The notes below the pieces were generated by a model. It did not search any database. It was not told where the DNA came from and worked only from the letters and a program-made list of their open reading frames with translations. Shown here piece after piece: positions 42,820 through 53,119 of a stretch of 64,000 bases of DNA (positions are counted from its first letter, which is position 1; each line of letters starts with the position of its first letter). A program made the position numbers and the translations under genes. Origin of the DNA: Alloascoidea africana (lineage: Eukaryota; Ascomycota; Alloascoideomycetes; Alloascoideales; Alloascoideaceae). The stretch lies in contig JAKTTT010000006.1 of assembly GCA_030581615.1 (NCBI GenBank), positions 248,001 to 312,000 of the forward strand, read 5' to 3'.

Positions 42820-44229
42820 ATGGATATTGCTTATGACCCTATCACAACTGGTGTAGAATTGACAAGGCAGACGAGCACCACTGAGACATTGAAGCCTACA
42901 ATCAGTGGTGGCTCCACAGGACCAGCTGTTTCAGAAAGAGAAGGGGCAATCGAAGGCGGTGAAGCATCATCGCAATCACAGACACAATCACAGCAGAGTA
43001 ACCCACTTGCATCGCCGAAAGATGTTGAATTGAGAGAGAAGACAGAGGAGCAGTTTAACAGGCTTGAAACCGAGGTTGCCAAAGCGTATGATGTATTTGA
43101 GGCATCAGCTTCGCAATGGGGCATTAAAATGGGCGGCCTCTTTCAAAGTGCTGTAAAGAGTGGAGGAATTGCACTGGGTAAGACGAGGCAAGATTTAACC
43201 AATCTTTCCAAGCAGCTTGAGCAAAAATTGAATACGAAGGATGATGCTGAGATTGGCAAAGAAGAGAAAGCTGAAGGTGATGATGCAGACGACACTACCA
43301 GATCTACTTCTTCTTTGCCAAGGCGGAAATTGCCATCTTTAGACCTGACTAAACAGAAAAAGATGCTTGATATTATCAGTTCCAAGACACAGCAGTATTT
43401 TGATGATCTTGATAATGATCTAGAAGCGGTGGAGAAGGCGGCTGGCAGTTATGTATCAAAATGGGGTAGTAGCTTTTCAACCTTGTTAAAGGATGTGGTT
43501 CAGATTGCTCCTTCTTCAGGATCATCGGATGAATCATCATCTGGAGAAGTTTTATTCGATTCTGGTAACAATAGAAGAGGAAGTGCAAAACCGATTTTGA
43601 GAAACCGATTGGAAGCACAATTGCAGACTCTTCATTCCTCTGTTGAACTGTTCACAACAGAAGCACCAGATCCAGCATTTGAGACGTTTTCAAGCAAGTT
43701 TTCAGTTGATGCACATACAGATGAGATTTCAAATTACTTGCGGCTACATTCTTCTTTACAAAAACTGATGGCTGAGGTGGTTCCTACACAGATTACATAT
43801 GAGAATTTCTGGGCCAGATATTACTATATGAGGAATAAGATAGAAGATGCGGAGGAGAAAAGGAAGCAGTTGCTGAAACAGGCCCAAATGAAGCCTGAGG
43901 ACGAAGAGGAGGAAGATTTCAAGTGGAGTGACGATGAGGGGGACACCAGTGATGGTGAATTTAAGGATGCCGATGAAACAGCCGCCAAGGATGACAAGAA
44001 GTCGAATAAGACGGATAAAGAGCTACTTCCAGTGAAAGATGTCGATGTTTCAAGCTCTGCTCGCTCCTCAAGTGATGTCACGTATGAACTGGAATCCACA
44101 AATAGTTCTACATTGGACATTATATCAAAGAAGAAGAAGCGGGAGCAGCCATCGCCTAAGGGCGCCAAGACTGCTGAGTCCAAGTCAAGTGATGATGACG
44201 ACGATGACGATGATGATGATTGGGAGTAA
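42820..44229 (+). CDS. DOS2: BSD-domain protein Dos2
   Basis: The frame encodes 469 residues from the ATG at 42820; the codon two positions upstream is TTG. The N-terminal part carries paired helical segments ending in SQWGIKMGGLF and SYVSKWGSSFSTLL, as in Dos2/SYAP1-type BSD proteins. The BSD domain is at about 290-345 (HTDEISNYLRLHSSLQKL through QITYENFWARYYYMRNKI), with its conserved Phe-Trp pair. The C-terminal third is acidic and Ser-rich, ending in a run of nine aspartates and WE. S. cerevisiae Dos2 (YDR068W) has been linked to ubiquitination and single-cell growth, but its function is not well defined. The divergent OCA6 neighbour supports orthology. Confidence 0.9.
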   Translation: MDIAYDPITTGVELTRQTSTTETLKPTISGGSTGPAVSEREGAIEGGEASSQSQTQSQQSNPLASPKDVELREKTEEQFNRLETEVAKAYDVFEASASQWGIKMGGLFQSAVKSGGIALGKTRQDLTNLSKQLEQKLNTKDDAEIGKEEKAEGDDADDTTRSTSSLPRRKLPSLDLTKQKKMLDIISSKTQQYFDDLDNDLEAVEKAAGSYVSKWGSSFSTLLKDVVQIAPSSGSSDESSSGEVLFDSGNNRRGSAKPILRNRLEAQLQTLHSSVELFTTEAPDPAFETFSSKFSVDAHTDEISNYLRLHSSLQKLMAEVVPTQITYENFWARYYYMRNKIEDAEEKRKQLLKQAQMKPEDEEEEDFKWSDDEGDTSDGEFKDADETAAKDDKKSNKTDKELLPVKDVDVSSSARSSSDVTYELESTNSSTLDIISKKKKREQPSPKGAKTAESKSSDDDDDDDDDDWE

Positions 44230-45018
44230 ATATAGAACTGGAATGAGCATCTTCATTAAATAGGAGGGGGTAATGTAATGTGTTTTATACTCCTTAGTTT
44301 GAAGACCCAAGATGTTCAAATGGTTGTTTTGATATTCTAACCTATAAACTTTGAATGAATAAAATAATTCCATAGCTTTCCAGATTCAAAACAAAGGCAT
44401 TAGAGTGGAGAAGCCAAGTGTGATGGCAACAAAGACTCTGTTCCGAGATGTTGGAGTTTTCTGCCACCAGGTGGTTTCCTGTAGAGCGGTTACAAAGATT
44501 TGAGATCTCTTCTACCCCACAAACCGAAGCAGGTCAGAGCCAACGCACACAAAGAGCACGGTACCATTACGGCTGCTTTTTCCCTCTTGAACGGTTATTC
44601 AATCCTTACTGTGTTTGCTACAGCGTGTAAAATTTTTCATTAATCCAGTGCAAGTCCGAAATGAAGTCGCAGTACGCCGATGTTGCTCATTTTTCTCAAT
44701 TTCACTTTGCCTTTGTTTGTTGTTGTTGTGGGGCAGATGGATCTGATAAAAACCTGATCTGCACTGATTATCTCCATATGGCGCACCCCTCCAAAAATAC
44801 CGGAAAAACGGCCAGGGCTGCGCATTTGCCGCGACTCCACGATTGACAGCCCATCGGCGCCAGGCCCTTGCACGCTCATCCAGACCCAGCAGACATCAAG
44901 CCAAACACAGATCTCGCAGAGTCTCAGAGTCTCAGAAAATCTCAGAGTCCACAAAACAGGCCGGTGAAATAAAGACGCGGGGGAACATGCGTCCGATCTC
45001 GGGAAAGCGCGGGCTGGA

Positions 45019-45025
45019 CCAATCA
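45019..45025 (+). promoter_or_regulatory. CCAAT box (HAP-complex type) upstream of ACO1
   Basis: CCAATCA lies about 495 bp upstream of the ACO1 start. The core matches the Hap2/3/5 site that drives respiratory genes in yeasts. Confidence 0.45.
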
Positions 45026-45360
45026 GCGGGCCACAATTAGTAACTGTGGGGAGCAAACCCGAGGTCGGCCACCGCCAAAAAGCTGGTTTTTCTGCCCCGG
45101 GCTATCAGATCGATCTGCCCGCCGCGGGTCTGCCAGCCAGAGCAGGGCGGTTGGGCCGTTAGGACGACGCCGGAGAACCGCGCCAGGCCCGCCAGGAGCC
45201 TCCGGGGTCTCCAGACAGCCCTCTGGGAGCCCCCAGAAGGCCCCCAGAAGGCCCCGGAGAGCCCCAACGGCGGCCGCTGTCGCCGCGAAGAAGCCAGAAC
45301 CACTCAGAGAAACCGCAAAGTAACTGCGTCGTCATCCTGCGCAGCCTCGCGGGCGCCGTG

Positions 45361-45365
45361 ATTGG
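45361..45365 (-). promoter_or_regulatory. Proximal CCAAT box upstream of ACO1
   Basis: ATTGG (CCAAT on the minus strand, context GTGATTGGCCAG) lies about 155 bp upstream of the ACO1 start, a typical distance for HAP control of TCA-cycle genes. Confidence 0.5.
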
Positions 45366-45419
45366 CCAGAGCGGTTTTTAGTTTGGCTTTCTAGTGTTCG
45401 GCGGTAAGGGAGCGGCTCG

Positions 45420-45427
45420 TATAAAAG
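45420..45427 (+). promoter_or_regulatory. TATA box of ACO1
   Basis: TATAAAAG lies 97 bp before the ATG, in a GC-rich to AT-rich transition. Confidence 0.65.
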
Positions 45428-45516
45428 TAAAAAATGCCCACCCAAGTCCTTTTCTCTTTCTTTTCCTCCCCATCCATTCCGCAAGTCCGCTGGTTCGACA
45501 CCTTCTCGTTTTCACA

Positions 45517-47948
45517 ATGCTTGCTGCAAGACTACATTCAAAGAAGGTATGCCATCTCCGTCCTTTTAGCTCCCACCTGTAGCACAGTACTAACTGCTCC
45601 CAAAGGGACTTGCTCGATTCGCAACCTCGAACAACGCCAGAACCCTGGCCACTGTTTCCGGGGGCTTGAACCTCGACTCCAAGGTTGAAATGACCTTGTT
45701 GGAGAAGGGAAACTACATCAACTACAAGAAGCATCTGGAAAACGTCAAGATTGTCCAGGAGCGACTGAAGAGACCCTTGACCTATGCCGAAAAGCTTTTG
45801 TACGGTCATTTGGACAAGCCCCATGAGCAAGAAATCGAACGTGGAACATCCTATCTGAAATTGAGACCTGATCGTGTCGCCTGTCAGGATGCCACTGCCC
45901 AGATGGCTATTCTCCAGTTCATGTCCGCTGGTATGCCTGCTGTTGCAACCCCAACCACCGTCCACTGTGATCACTTGATTCAGGCTCAGGTTGGTGGAAT
46001 AAAAGATTTGCCAAGAGCAATTAATCTGAACAAAGAAGTCTACGACTTTTTGGGAACTGCCTGTGCCAAGTACAACATTGGTTTCTGGAAGCCTGGTTCC
46101 GGTATTATTCACCAGATCGTTTTGGAAAACTATGCATTCCCCGGTGCTCTTATAATTGGTACCGACTCCCACACGCCAAATGCCGGCGGTATGGGTCAGT
46201 TGGCTATTGGTGTCGGTGGTGCTGATGCCGTCGACGTTATGGCCGACTTGCCATGGGAATTGAAGGCGCCCAAGATCATCGGTGTCAAGCTTACTGGTCA
46301 AATGAACGGATGGACCTCCGCCAAGGACATTATCCTTAAGGTCGCTGGTATTACAACCGTCAAGGGAGGTACCGGTGCCATTGTCGAGTACTTTGGTGAT
46401 GGTGTTTCCACTCTTTCTTGTACCGGTATGGCCACCATCTGTAATATGGGTGCCGAGATTGGTGCTACTACCTCTACTTTCCCTTATAACAACTCTCACT
46501 ACAACTACCTGAAGGCCACTGGCCGACAGCAGATTGGTGAGTTTGCCAACCTCTACAGGGACACATTCCTCAAGGCCGATGAAGGTGCTGAGTATGACCA
46601 ATTGATCGAGATTGATCTCAACACTTTGGAGCCATACATCAACGGTCCTTTCACTCCCGATTTGGCCACTCCTATCTCCAAGATGAAGGAGGTCGCAATC
46701 AAGAACGACTGGCCTCTGGAGGTTAAGGTTGGTCTCATTGGTTCCTGTACAAACTCTTCCTACGAGGATATGACCCGATCTGCCTCCATCATTAAGGATG
46801 CTGCTGCACACGGCCTCAAGTCCAAGGCCATCTTCACCGTCACTCCCGGTTCGGAACAGATTAGAGCCACTATTGAGCGAGATGGTCAGTTGCAGACCTT
46901 CAACGAGTTTGGAGGTATTGTCTTGGCCAACGCCTGTGGTCCATGTATCGGACAGTGGGACAGACAGGACATCAAGAAAGGTGACAAGAACACCATCGTC
47001 TCATCTTACAACAGAAACTTTACCGGACGTAATGACTCCAACCCTCAGACCCACGCCTTTGTTGCGTCTCCTGAGCTGGTTACCGCCTATGCCATCTCTG
47101 GTGATTTGAGATTCAACCCTCTTACCGACACATTGAAGGACAAGGACGGAAAGGAGTTTATGCTTGCTCCTCCCACCGGTGTCGGTCTCCCACTTAATGG
47201 ATACGACCCTGGTGAGGACACCTACCAGGCTCCTCCAGCCGACAGATCCGCAGTCACTGTCCAGGTCAGCCCTTCGTCCGACCGTCTTCAGCTGTTGACT
47301 CCTTTCAAGCCATGGGACGGAAAGGATGCTTTCAAGCTTCCTATTCTGATCAAATCTCTTGGTAAGACCACCACAGATCATATCTCTCAGGCAGGACCAT
47401 GGCTGAAATACCGAGGACATTTACAGAACATTTCCAACAACTATATGATTGGTGCTATCAACGCTGAGAACGGCGAGGCCAACAACATTAAGCACAGATA
47501 CACTGGTGAATTTGACGGCGTTCCCGAGACTGCCCTCAAGTACAGAGATGCCGGTATCAAGTGGGTTGTCATTGGAGACGAGAACTTTGGAGAGGGTTCT
47601 TCCCGTGAGCACGCTGCTTTGGAGCCCCGGTTCCTTGGTGGATTTGCCATCATTACCAAATCATTTGCCCGTATTCATGAGACCAACTTGAAGAAGCAGG
47701 GTTTGTTGCCCTTGAACTTTGTCGAACCCAAGGCCTACGACAGAATCAACCCCGACGACGAGGTTGACCTCATTGGAGTCACCGAGTTGGCTCCTGGCAA
47801 GAACTTGACTTTGGTCTTGCACCCCAAAGAGGGCGAGAGCTGGTCCACCGAGTTGTCACATACCTATAATGCCGAGCAGATTGAATGGTTCAAGGCCGGT
47901 TCTGCTCTGAACAGGATGGCTACTCTTGCCGCCGAGAAGAAGAAATAG
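45517..47948 (+). CDS. ACO1: Mitochondrial aconitate hydratase
   Basis: Aconitase interconverts citrate and isocitrate in the TCA cycle using a [4Fe-4S] cluster. Exon 1 (45517-45546) encodes [11 protein letters not shown] 59-nt intron (GTATGC donor, TACTAAC at 45588-45594, acceptor AAAG) precedes exon 2 (45606-47948). The product is 790 residues against 778 in S. cerevisiae. The first about 25 residues ([18 protein letters not shown]) are a basic, Ser-containing mitochondrial presequence. Family motifs include [27 protein letters not shown], the cluster cysteines in [11 protein letters not shown] (about 390) and [12 protein letters not shown] (about 455), and the C-terminal swivel motif [15 protein letters not shown]. 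Codon use is strongly biased and C-rich, as for a highly expressed gene. Two CCAAT boxes and a TATA box precede it. Confidence 0.98.
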
Positions 47949-48318
47949 ATAGAGACATCATTTTTTATCATCGACTGACATGCCCATCATACCAATATTA
48001 ACATAGCCAATAAAGAAAGCACACGCTAATTGTAAGTTAATAACTGCATCCATCTTATAAATAGTTTTTGTTTTTTGTCATACTTCAATAAATCAAGTCT
48101 AGATCACACAGGACTGGAATTATTATTTCTGCAAAAGCGCGTATCGAGCTTCGTTTCCTCGAGTATAAGAATGATCGATTCCTTCTCTTCTCCATCTTCT
48201 TTCTTATCCCCAAGCAAAAGCAAAAGCCATCATAATCTTTTCCCTTTCTTTAAATCCAGTCAATCGTTTTTAATAACTTGATTTATCCCAGTTTCTAAAA
48301 CCACAAGGTACAATAATA
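47949..48318. other. ACO1 3' flank and GH17-gene promoter
   Basis: 370 bp containing a TATAAATA at 48056-48063, about 255 bp before the GH17 start, and pyrimidine-rich sequence before the ATG. Nothing else is seen. Confidence 0.55.
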
Positions 48319-49224
48319 ATGCTCTTTAAAACCTTGGCTTCTACCCTGGCTACATCTCTAGCCCTGACCGCGAATGCGATGCCCGTTCTCGAAAAGAGAG
48401 GCGTCACTATTCCTGACTACGCAAAGGGGTTTTTGGGCACGACCTACACGCCCTTTGACAAGGACCACAACTGTAGAACCGAGGCCCAGATCAAGCAAGA
48501 TGTATCTGCTTTGGCAGACTTTGAGCTGATCCGTGTTTACTCGAACGACTGTTACGTTGTCCAGTACGTGTTGGAGGCCATCGATCCTTCCAAGACCAAG
48601 TTGATCGTTGCTGTCAACGACGTTTCCTCGCCCGAGGCCATGCAGAATGAAATCTGGTCTATTGCCGCCAGCTGCGGTCTCGCCGGCTACCAATTCAACG
48701 ACGTGGTCGATACCGTCGTTGTCGGAAACGAGCTGGTCTACAACAACTGGTTCACTGCTGCTCAGGTTGGCGAATTCATCCAATCTGTAAGGGGCATGCT
48801 CACCACCTTCCCCGGACATATCATCACTGCAGATACCGTCTCAGCTTTCTACGGCAACCCCGAGCTCTGTGAATATGTTGATTATATCGGAACAAACTCC
48901 CATCCTTACTTTGATGACCACACCGCCGAGCAAGCCGGTGAATACGTCCTTTCCCGTATCCAGGCCGTCTGGGCATTCTGCAACGAGCATGGCCATGCCA
49001 AGGATGTTCGTGTTCTCGAGACCGGCTGGCCCTGGGGTGGTAAGACCTACAGATCCGCTGTCCCCGGTGTTGAGGAGCAAAAGACTGCTCTTGCTGCAAT
49101 TAGCGAGAAAGCTGGCTCTGCATCTATTGTATTCAGCGCTTACAACGAATTATGGAAGCCCTCAGGAGAGTGGGACGTTGAGACGCATTTTGGAATCCTG
49201 GGTAATGCTCCTTCTGAGAACTAA
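48319..49224 (+). CDS. Secreted GH17 beta-1,3-glucanase / glucanosyltransferase-like wall protein
   Basis: The frame encodes 301 residues. MLFKTLASTLATSLALTANA is a signal peptide, and PVLEKRGV gives a Kex2 site at residues 26-27. The mature enzyme is a GH17 TIM barrel, with the acid/base glutamate in VVVGNELVYNNW (Glu138) and the nucleophile in VLETGWPWGG (Glu234). GTNSHPYFDD is also typical. The family (Scw4/Scw10/Bgl2/Mp65) remodels wall beta-1,3-glucan. It lacks the Ser/Thr-rich N-terminal region of Scw10-type proteins and has no GPI signal, so it is likely soluble or wall-linked. Codon bias is high, suggesting strong expression. Confidence 0.93.
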   Translation: MLFKTLASTLATSLALTANAMPVLEKRGVTIPDYAKGFLGTTYTPFDKDHNCRTEAQIKQDVSALADFELIRVYSNDCYVVQYVLEAIDPSKTKLIVAVNDVSSPEAMQNEIWSIAASCGLAGYQFNDVVDTVVVGNELVYNNWFTAAQVGEFIQSVRGMLTTFPGHIITADTVSAFYGNPELCEYVDYIGTNSHPYFDDHTAEQAGEYVLSRIQAVWAFCNEHGHAKDVRVLETGWPWGGKTYRSAVPGVEEQKTALAAISEKAGSASIVFSAYNELWKPSGEWDVETHFGILGNAPSEN

Positions 49225-50140
49225 ATCTAACTGATTTTTAAGTTGCAGAAGGGCGGATTCCGAATTCGCTTTCGATAGTTCCCTCGCAGGTGCTTTTTTT
49301 CCGTATATATTGGTTTTAATTTAATCGCATGATTATTTCGGGTATCTTTTCATGAACACAGATTATAGGTATTCAGGAGGGAGGAGAAAGGTCATCCAAC
49401 ATTGGTTCATTCAGGTAGTTTATTCATTGCTTTTTGGAAAAATGGAACGTACAAACAAAAAAAAAAAACTAAAAGTAGTTTACTAAAATAAATACTTATT
49501 CAACAATCACATATTTCAAATTTGGGTTAGTTTTGAAATTTTGTAGGGATATGTAAATCGTGGTGGTGGCTGGAAAAGGGCGGTGGTGGTACAGAACAAT
49601 AGAACATTGCCAATAGTCTCTATCAGAAAAATAAAAAAGTCTTTCTGGGAATGAGAATGATGAGATTGGGTCTTCCTTCTATTGTCCACAACAATACGTG
49701 TTTCTGTAACTGTTACAAGCCTGTTCATATAGAACAGATCGGTTCCTGAAGAAGTGGTATTTTCGCAACAACTGGTTTTGCAGTTCTGTGCATCTAGAAC
49801 AAACAGGACTGTCCTCTCTCCTCATAGTGAAGCCAACACGCCCTGTGTGGTTCTGAGCTGGAATTATCGGGCTCATGATCACCAATACTGAGAATAGACA
49901 CAATAACAATATCTATGTTCCCCGGAATTGGCAACTTTACAGGATTTGAAAAGAAAGCCCTGCACGTGCACTTTTGGCTTTTGGTTCATGCACATGCAAC
50001 GGTTATTTTTTTTTTCCGCTGTGCCTATTGGAAAAAAAAAATTTGTTACCTGTCACTGGGAATCTTTTCATCCCACACACTATCACTAACCAGCAAAAGC
50101 ATTTGTTCTTCATCACTTTCAACATTTTGAAAACACAGTC
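49225..50140. other. Intergenic region
   Basis: GH17-gene 3' flank and HPT1 promoter, 916 bp. A minus-strand open stretch (49679-49909) codes for about 65-76 residues with five cysteines but has no ATG at its head and no recognisable fold. A and T runs lie near 49460 and 50010-50040. Confidence 0.5.
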
Positions 50141-50952
50141 ATGACCGTGTCTGCCAGCATACAGGGGGAAACTCCTTCAAAGATTTACATTTCCTATAAC
50201 AATATTCACAAGTTGTGTAAAGAGGCCTCTGGACAAATCAAAAAGTTTAAACCTGACTTGATCATTGCCATAGGTATGTTCTCTATTCAACTCTCGCACC
50301 TGTTTTTTTCGGCTATGTTTTGTATTCAAGGCGTTTATGAGCTCTTTTCATCAAGCGTGGCATTACTAACTCGAACTAGGCGGTGGCGGATTCATCCCAG
50401 CACGAATACTCCGATCATTTCTCAAAGAGCCAGGCTCCAAGAATATCAGCATACAGGCAATAGGTCTCTCGTTGTACGAAAGCATTGGCGATGATACCTC
50501 AGAGCAAGTAGACCAGATTGGAATGGAGGTTGTGCGTACGCAATGGCTTGACTTTGGTTCCCTCGACAGACACAATGTAGGACTTATTGGCAAGAGAATC
50601 CTTATTGTTGACGAAGTCGACGACACAAGAACGACTCTCCACTATGCGGTGTCAGAGTTGAAGAAGGATGTTGAGACAAAGGCAAAGGAGTTGGGAAGAC
50701 AAGATGAAGTTACCCAATTTGGCATCTTTGTATTGCACAATAAGGAAAAGGAGAAAAGAGCACAACTCGATGAAGATGTGATGAAAAACTACATTGCAGC
50801 CAAATCAATTCCTGATATGTGGATTGCTTACCCTTGGGATGCAGAGTATGTGTATTTGCTTCTTCCTGCGATGCTTATGATGTACTAACATTTGATTTGA
50901 TAGTGACATTGAGTCCCACACCAAAGAGGCAATTGCCCAGGGTAATGACTAA
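50141..50952 (+). CDS. HPT1: Hypoxanthine-guanine phosphoribosyltransferase
   Basis: The enzyme salvages hypoxanthine and guanine to IMP and GMP with PRPP. Exons 50141-50273, 50380-50845 and 50904-50952 join in frame to 215 residues. Both introns have GTATGT donors and a TACTAAC branch (50364-50370 and 50883-50889). Joins recreate DLIIAIGGGGFIPARILRSF and AYPWDADDIESHTKEAIAQG, close to S. cerevisiae Hpt1. The PRPP-binding motif is LIVDEVDDTRTTLHYA. The product ends at QGND, shorter than S. cerevisiae Hpt1 by about ten tail residues. Confidence 0.96.
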
Positions 50953-51211
50953 CTAGGCATTTGGATATTTAAACAGTCACACAAAAAATGGATATAATGA
51001 CATATTTTGATTGGATTGACAGTGGTTTTATAACTTATGAATTTATCTACAAGAACTTTTAAAGATTTGAAATTTTACAATATATTTAAGTAAGCAATAC
51101 CAGGAACGTAATGATCCATATAGTGGTGAAAGCTATAAAGTTATCAAACAGTAATATAGTAGTAAACTGACAGTCTGTATTTCTGAAATCAAATATAGTA
51201 CTCTAGACAAT

Positions 51212-51678
51212 TTAGTTGGTGGTTGACAAGATGTCAGAGTCACCAGCGTCGATAATAGCAAGAACACCAACTCTGAAGAATTTACCACAGGCAGTTCCCA
51301 ACTCATTGTTTCCACCTTGGAAATAGTGGACACTGGTCTTGGAAAGCATAGCATAGTACTCAAGCTCGGACTTTCTCAAAGTCTCGGTGTTTTGAGCAAT
51401 GATGATCAACTTGGCTTTGCCCTGTCTGAGAGCCTTGATTGTGCTCTTGTAACCAAGCGTGTACTTGCCAGACTTGATCACAAGGGCCAATTTGGAGTTG
51501 ATGTTTTCTTGAGTTTTCTTGGTTGGGGCCTATCTCGTATTAAAATACGGATCGTTAGCATGGTACTCAGAAATTATTCCACCACGTCAGCGTACTACTT
51601 GTTGAAATGTTCCAACAGTAGACAGAGTAGAGGTAGTGGTTACATAACAAACAATAAAATTAACATGACACTAACCAT
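51212..51678 (-). CDS. RPL30: 60S ribosomal protein eL30, intron directly after the start codon
   Basis: eL30 is a large-subunit protein of the L7Ae fold. Exon 1 is only the ATG (51678-51676). A 146-nt intron (donor GTTAGT, GCTAAC branch near 51556, acceptor GATAG) leads to exon 2 (51529-51212), starting [21 protein letters not shown]. The product is 106 residues against 105 in S. cerevisiae. The start codon and 5' splice site sit in an RNA element matching the L30 autoregulatory kink-turn (listed separately). It is divergent from RPL24, as for YGL030W/YGL031C in S. cerevisiae. The alternative of starting inside exon 2 is unlikely because no ATG is present there before residue 48 or so. Confidence 0.96.
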
Positions 51679-51726
51679 CTCTGTGCGTTTAATATGTTAT
51701 TAATTGAAGGTTCTAGCACTCCGGTT
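51673..51726 (-). promoter_or_regulatory. L30-binding kink-turn around the RPL30 start codon and 5' splice site
   Basis: On the RPL30 sense strand AACC-GGA-GTGC (51726-51716) faces GCAC-AGAGAT-GGTT (51686-51673) across a 29-nt loop. Stems AACC/GGTT and GTGC/GCAC flank the asymmetric internal loop GGA/AGAGAT, identical to that of the S. cerevisiae RPL30 element through which L30 represses splicing and translation of its own RNA. The ATG (51678-51676) lies across the internal loop and the outer stem, and GT of the donor is in that stem. Confidence 0.8.
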
Positions 51727-52272
51727 GAAGTTGATATGGAAGAGATGAGGCATGGATATGAATTATTTTATGCACCGTTTTTGTATGATTTACCCGGACA
51801 TGATAGCAAGGATGGCTGTGGATTTGTAGGTTTTGCATTTATTACCTCGGACTGCAATATACGCTTGAGAGCCCTAGATTAAGCAGTCACTACTTGCTAA
51901 AGTAGGCAAGAACATCTCAGCAATGAATTACTTAGACACTTCAACATAGTCTTGTTCAAAATACCTCGACATTAACAACAACAGCACATAGAAAACTTTA
52001 GGTAAGTTTATGATCCACATGTTTCACAGCACTTTGAAGCTATAGACCAAGCATGGCGGTTACCTCCATTTCGACAATCATCCAGGTGAAAAATTATAGC
52101 AATATGTGTGGACAAGATACTTTGTCAAGACTACAGCTTCTAGAGAGAAAGCTGTATTGAAATCATTCGAGTGCTTGGCTTATCGGCTACAAAGGCTTCT
52201 TTTCATTTTGCGATCTCAGTTTGAGTTACGACAGTTCAAAGAGTTAACATTAATATTGAATTTTGATTAGCA
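51679..52272. other. Divergent RPL30-RPL24 promoter
   Basis: 594 bp between two ribosomal protein genes. It holds an AGCCCTAGA motif (51870-51878) and CAGTCACT (51884-51891), resembling the ACCCTA/Homol-D-type elements of ribosomal protein promoters. A short plus-strand open stretch (51694-51882) overlaps the RPL30 leader and is judged spurious. Confidence 0.6.
51870..51891. promoter_or_regulatory. AGCCCTA and CAGTCACT promoter motifs
   Basis: AGCCCTAGA (51870-51878) shares the ACCCTA-type half site seen upstream of RPS16. CAGTCACT, six bases on, differs by one base from the fission-yeast Homol-D box CAGTCACA. Their placement between two ribosomal protein genes supports a role; factor identity is inferred. 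Confidence 0.35.
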
Positions 52273-52815
52273 ATGAAGGTTGAGGTTGATTCATTTTCAG
52301 GAGCCAAGATTTATCCAGGAAGAGTACGTATAATGCGCGAAACAACCAAGATGTTAATTTATACCACGACTATATCTAACCAGAATCTACTTGTTTAGGG
52401 CAAACTTTTCGTTAGAGGTGACTCCAAGGTCTTCCGATTCCAGTCCTCAAAGTCAGCTTCCCTCTTCTTACAGAGAAAGAACCCCAGAAGAATCTCATGG
52501 ACAGTCTTGTACCGAAGACAACACCGCAAGGGAATCACTGAGGAGGTTGCCAAGAAGAGAACCAGAAAGACTGTCAAGCACCAGCGTGCCATTGTTGGTG
52601 CTTCCCTCGAGCTGATCAAGGAACGCCGATCTATTCGACCTGAAGCTCGTAAGGCTCAGCGGGAGGAATCCGCCAAGCTTGAGAAGGAAAAGAAGAAGGC
52701 TGCTAAGGACAAGAAGAGAGCCGAGAAGGCCAAATCAGCTGGCAAAGGTGGTGCAAAGGTTAGCAAGCAACAGGCTAAAGGAGCTTTCCAAAAAGTTCAA
52801 GCTTCGTCTCGTTAA
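52273..52815 (+). CDS. RPL24: 60S ribosomal protein eL24
   Basis: Exon 1 (52273-52323) encodes MKVEVDSFSGAKIYPGR. A 75-nt intron (GTACGT donor, TCTAACC branch, TTTAG acceptor) precedes exon 2 (52399-52815). The product is 155 residues, equal in length to S. cerevisiae Rpl24. The N-terminal zinc-ribbon-like fold carries GKLFVRGDSKVFRFQSSKS, with the Cys residues of archaeal homologues absent as usual in yeasts. NPRRISWTVLYRRQHRKG is strongly conserved, followed by a Lys/Ala-rich C-terminal helix. eL24 contributes a bridge to the small subunit. It is divergent from RPL30. Confidence 0.97.
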
Positions 52816-53119
52816 ATTTAGCGTTTGTTAATCTTGTCATCTGCTATTTCCTTCGTAATATATATTATACTACATCCCCCTAAATCAAATTCAGTATATT
52901 GTATGCTTAAATTTCACAATCATGAATGGTAAACTCTGTACCTCTGCGTAAATAGAGTCACTAACACAAAGACAGGGAGGAAGAATCTGTTCAAAACATC
53001 CAAACACCCCAGCGGTGTTTGCCAATTACAAACCTTTGATTGGCTCTTCAAGAAACAGATATTCTCCACCATTTGGTTTTTGCCCATCTCTTGGATTTCA
53101 ACTTCGCTCGTCGTTTGTC
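52816..53119. other. Intergenic region
   Basis: RPL24 3' flank (T-rich, TATATA near 52860) and promoter of the complex I gene. No further feature. Confidence 0.6.

Larger units (their letters stand above)
44230..45516. other. DOS2 3' flank and ACO1 promoter
   Basis: 1.3 kb. The first 450 bp are AT-rich; 44800-45400 is markedly GC-rich. Two CCAAT boxes and a TATA box upstream of ACO1 are listed separately. Open stretches inside it (for example 45037-45303, minus) have skewed composition and no domain. Confidence 0.6.

Noticed and set aside
45378-46811. 477-codon minus-strand open frame
   Set aside because: It lies wholly opposite ACO1, whose strong codon bias keeps the antisense frame open; no domain.
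45517-47948. CUG codon reassignment (CUG-Ser/Ala clade)
   Set aside because: CTG occurs at conserved leucine positions in aconitase and other housekeeping genes.
49679-49909. Small cysteine-rich minus-strand frame
   Set aside because: The head codon is TTG, the downstream ATG removes the apparent signal segment, and no fold is recognised.
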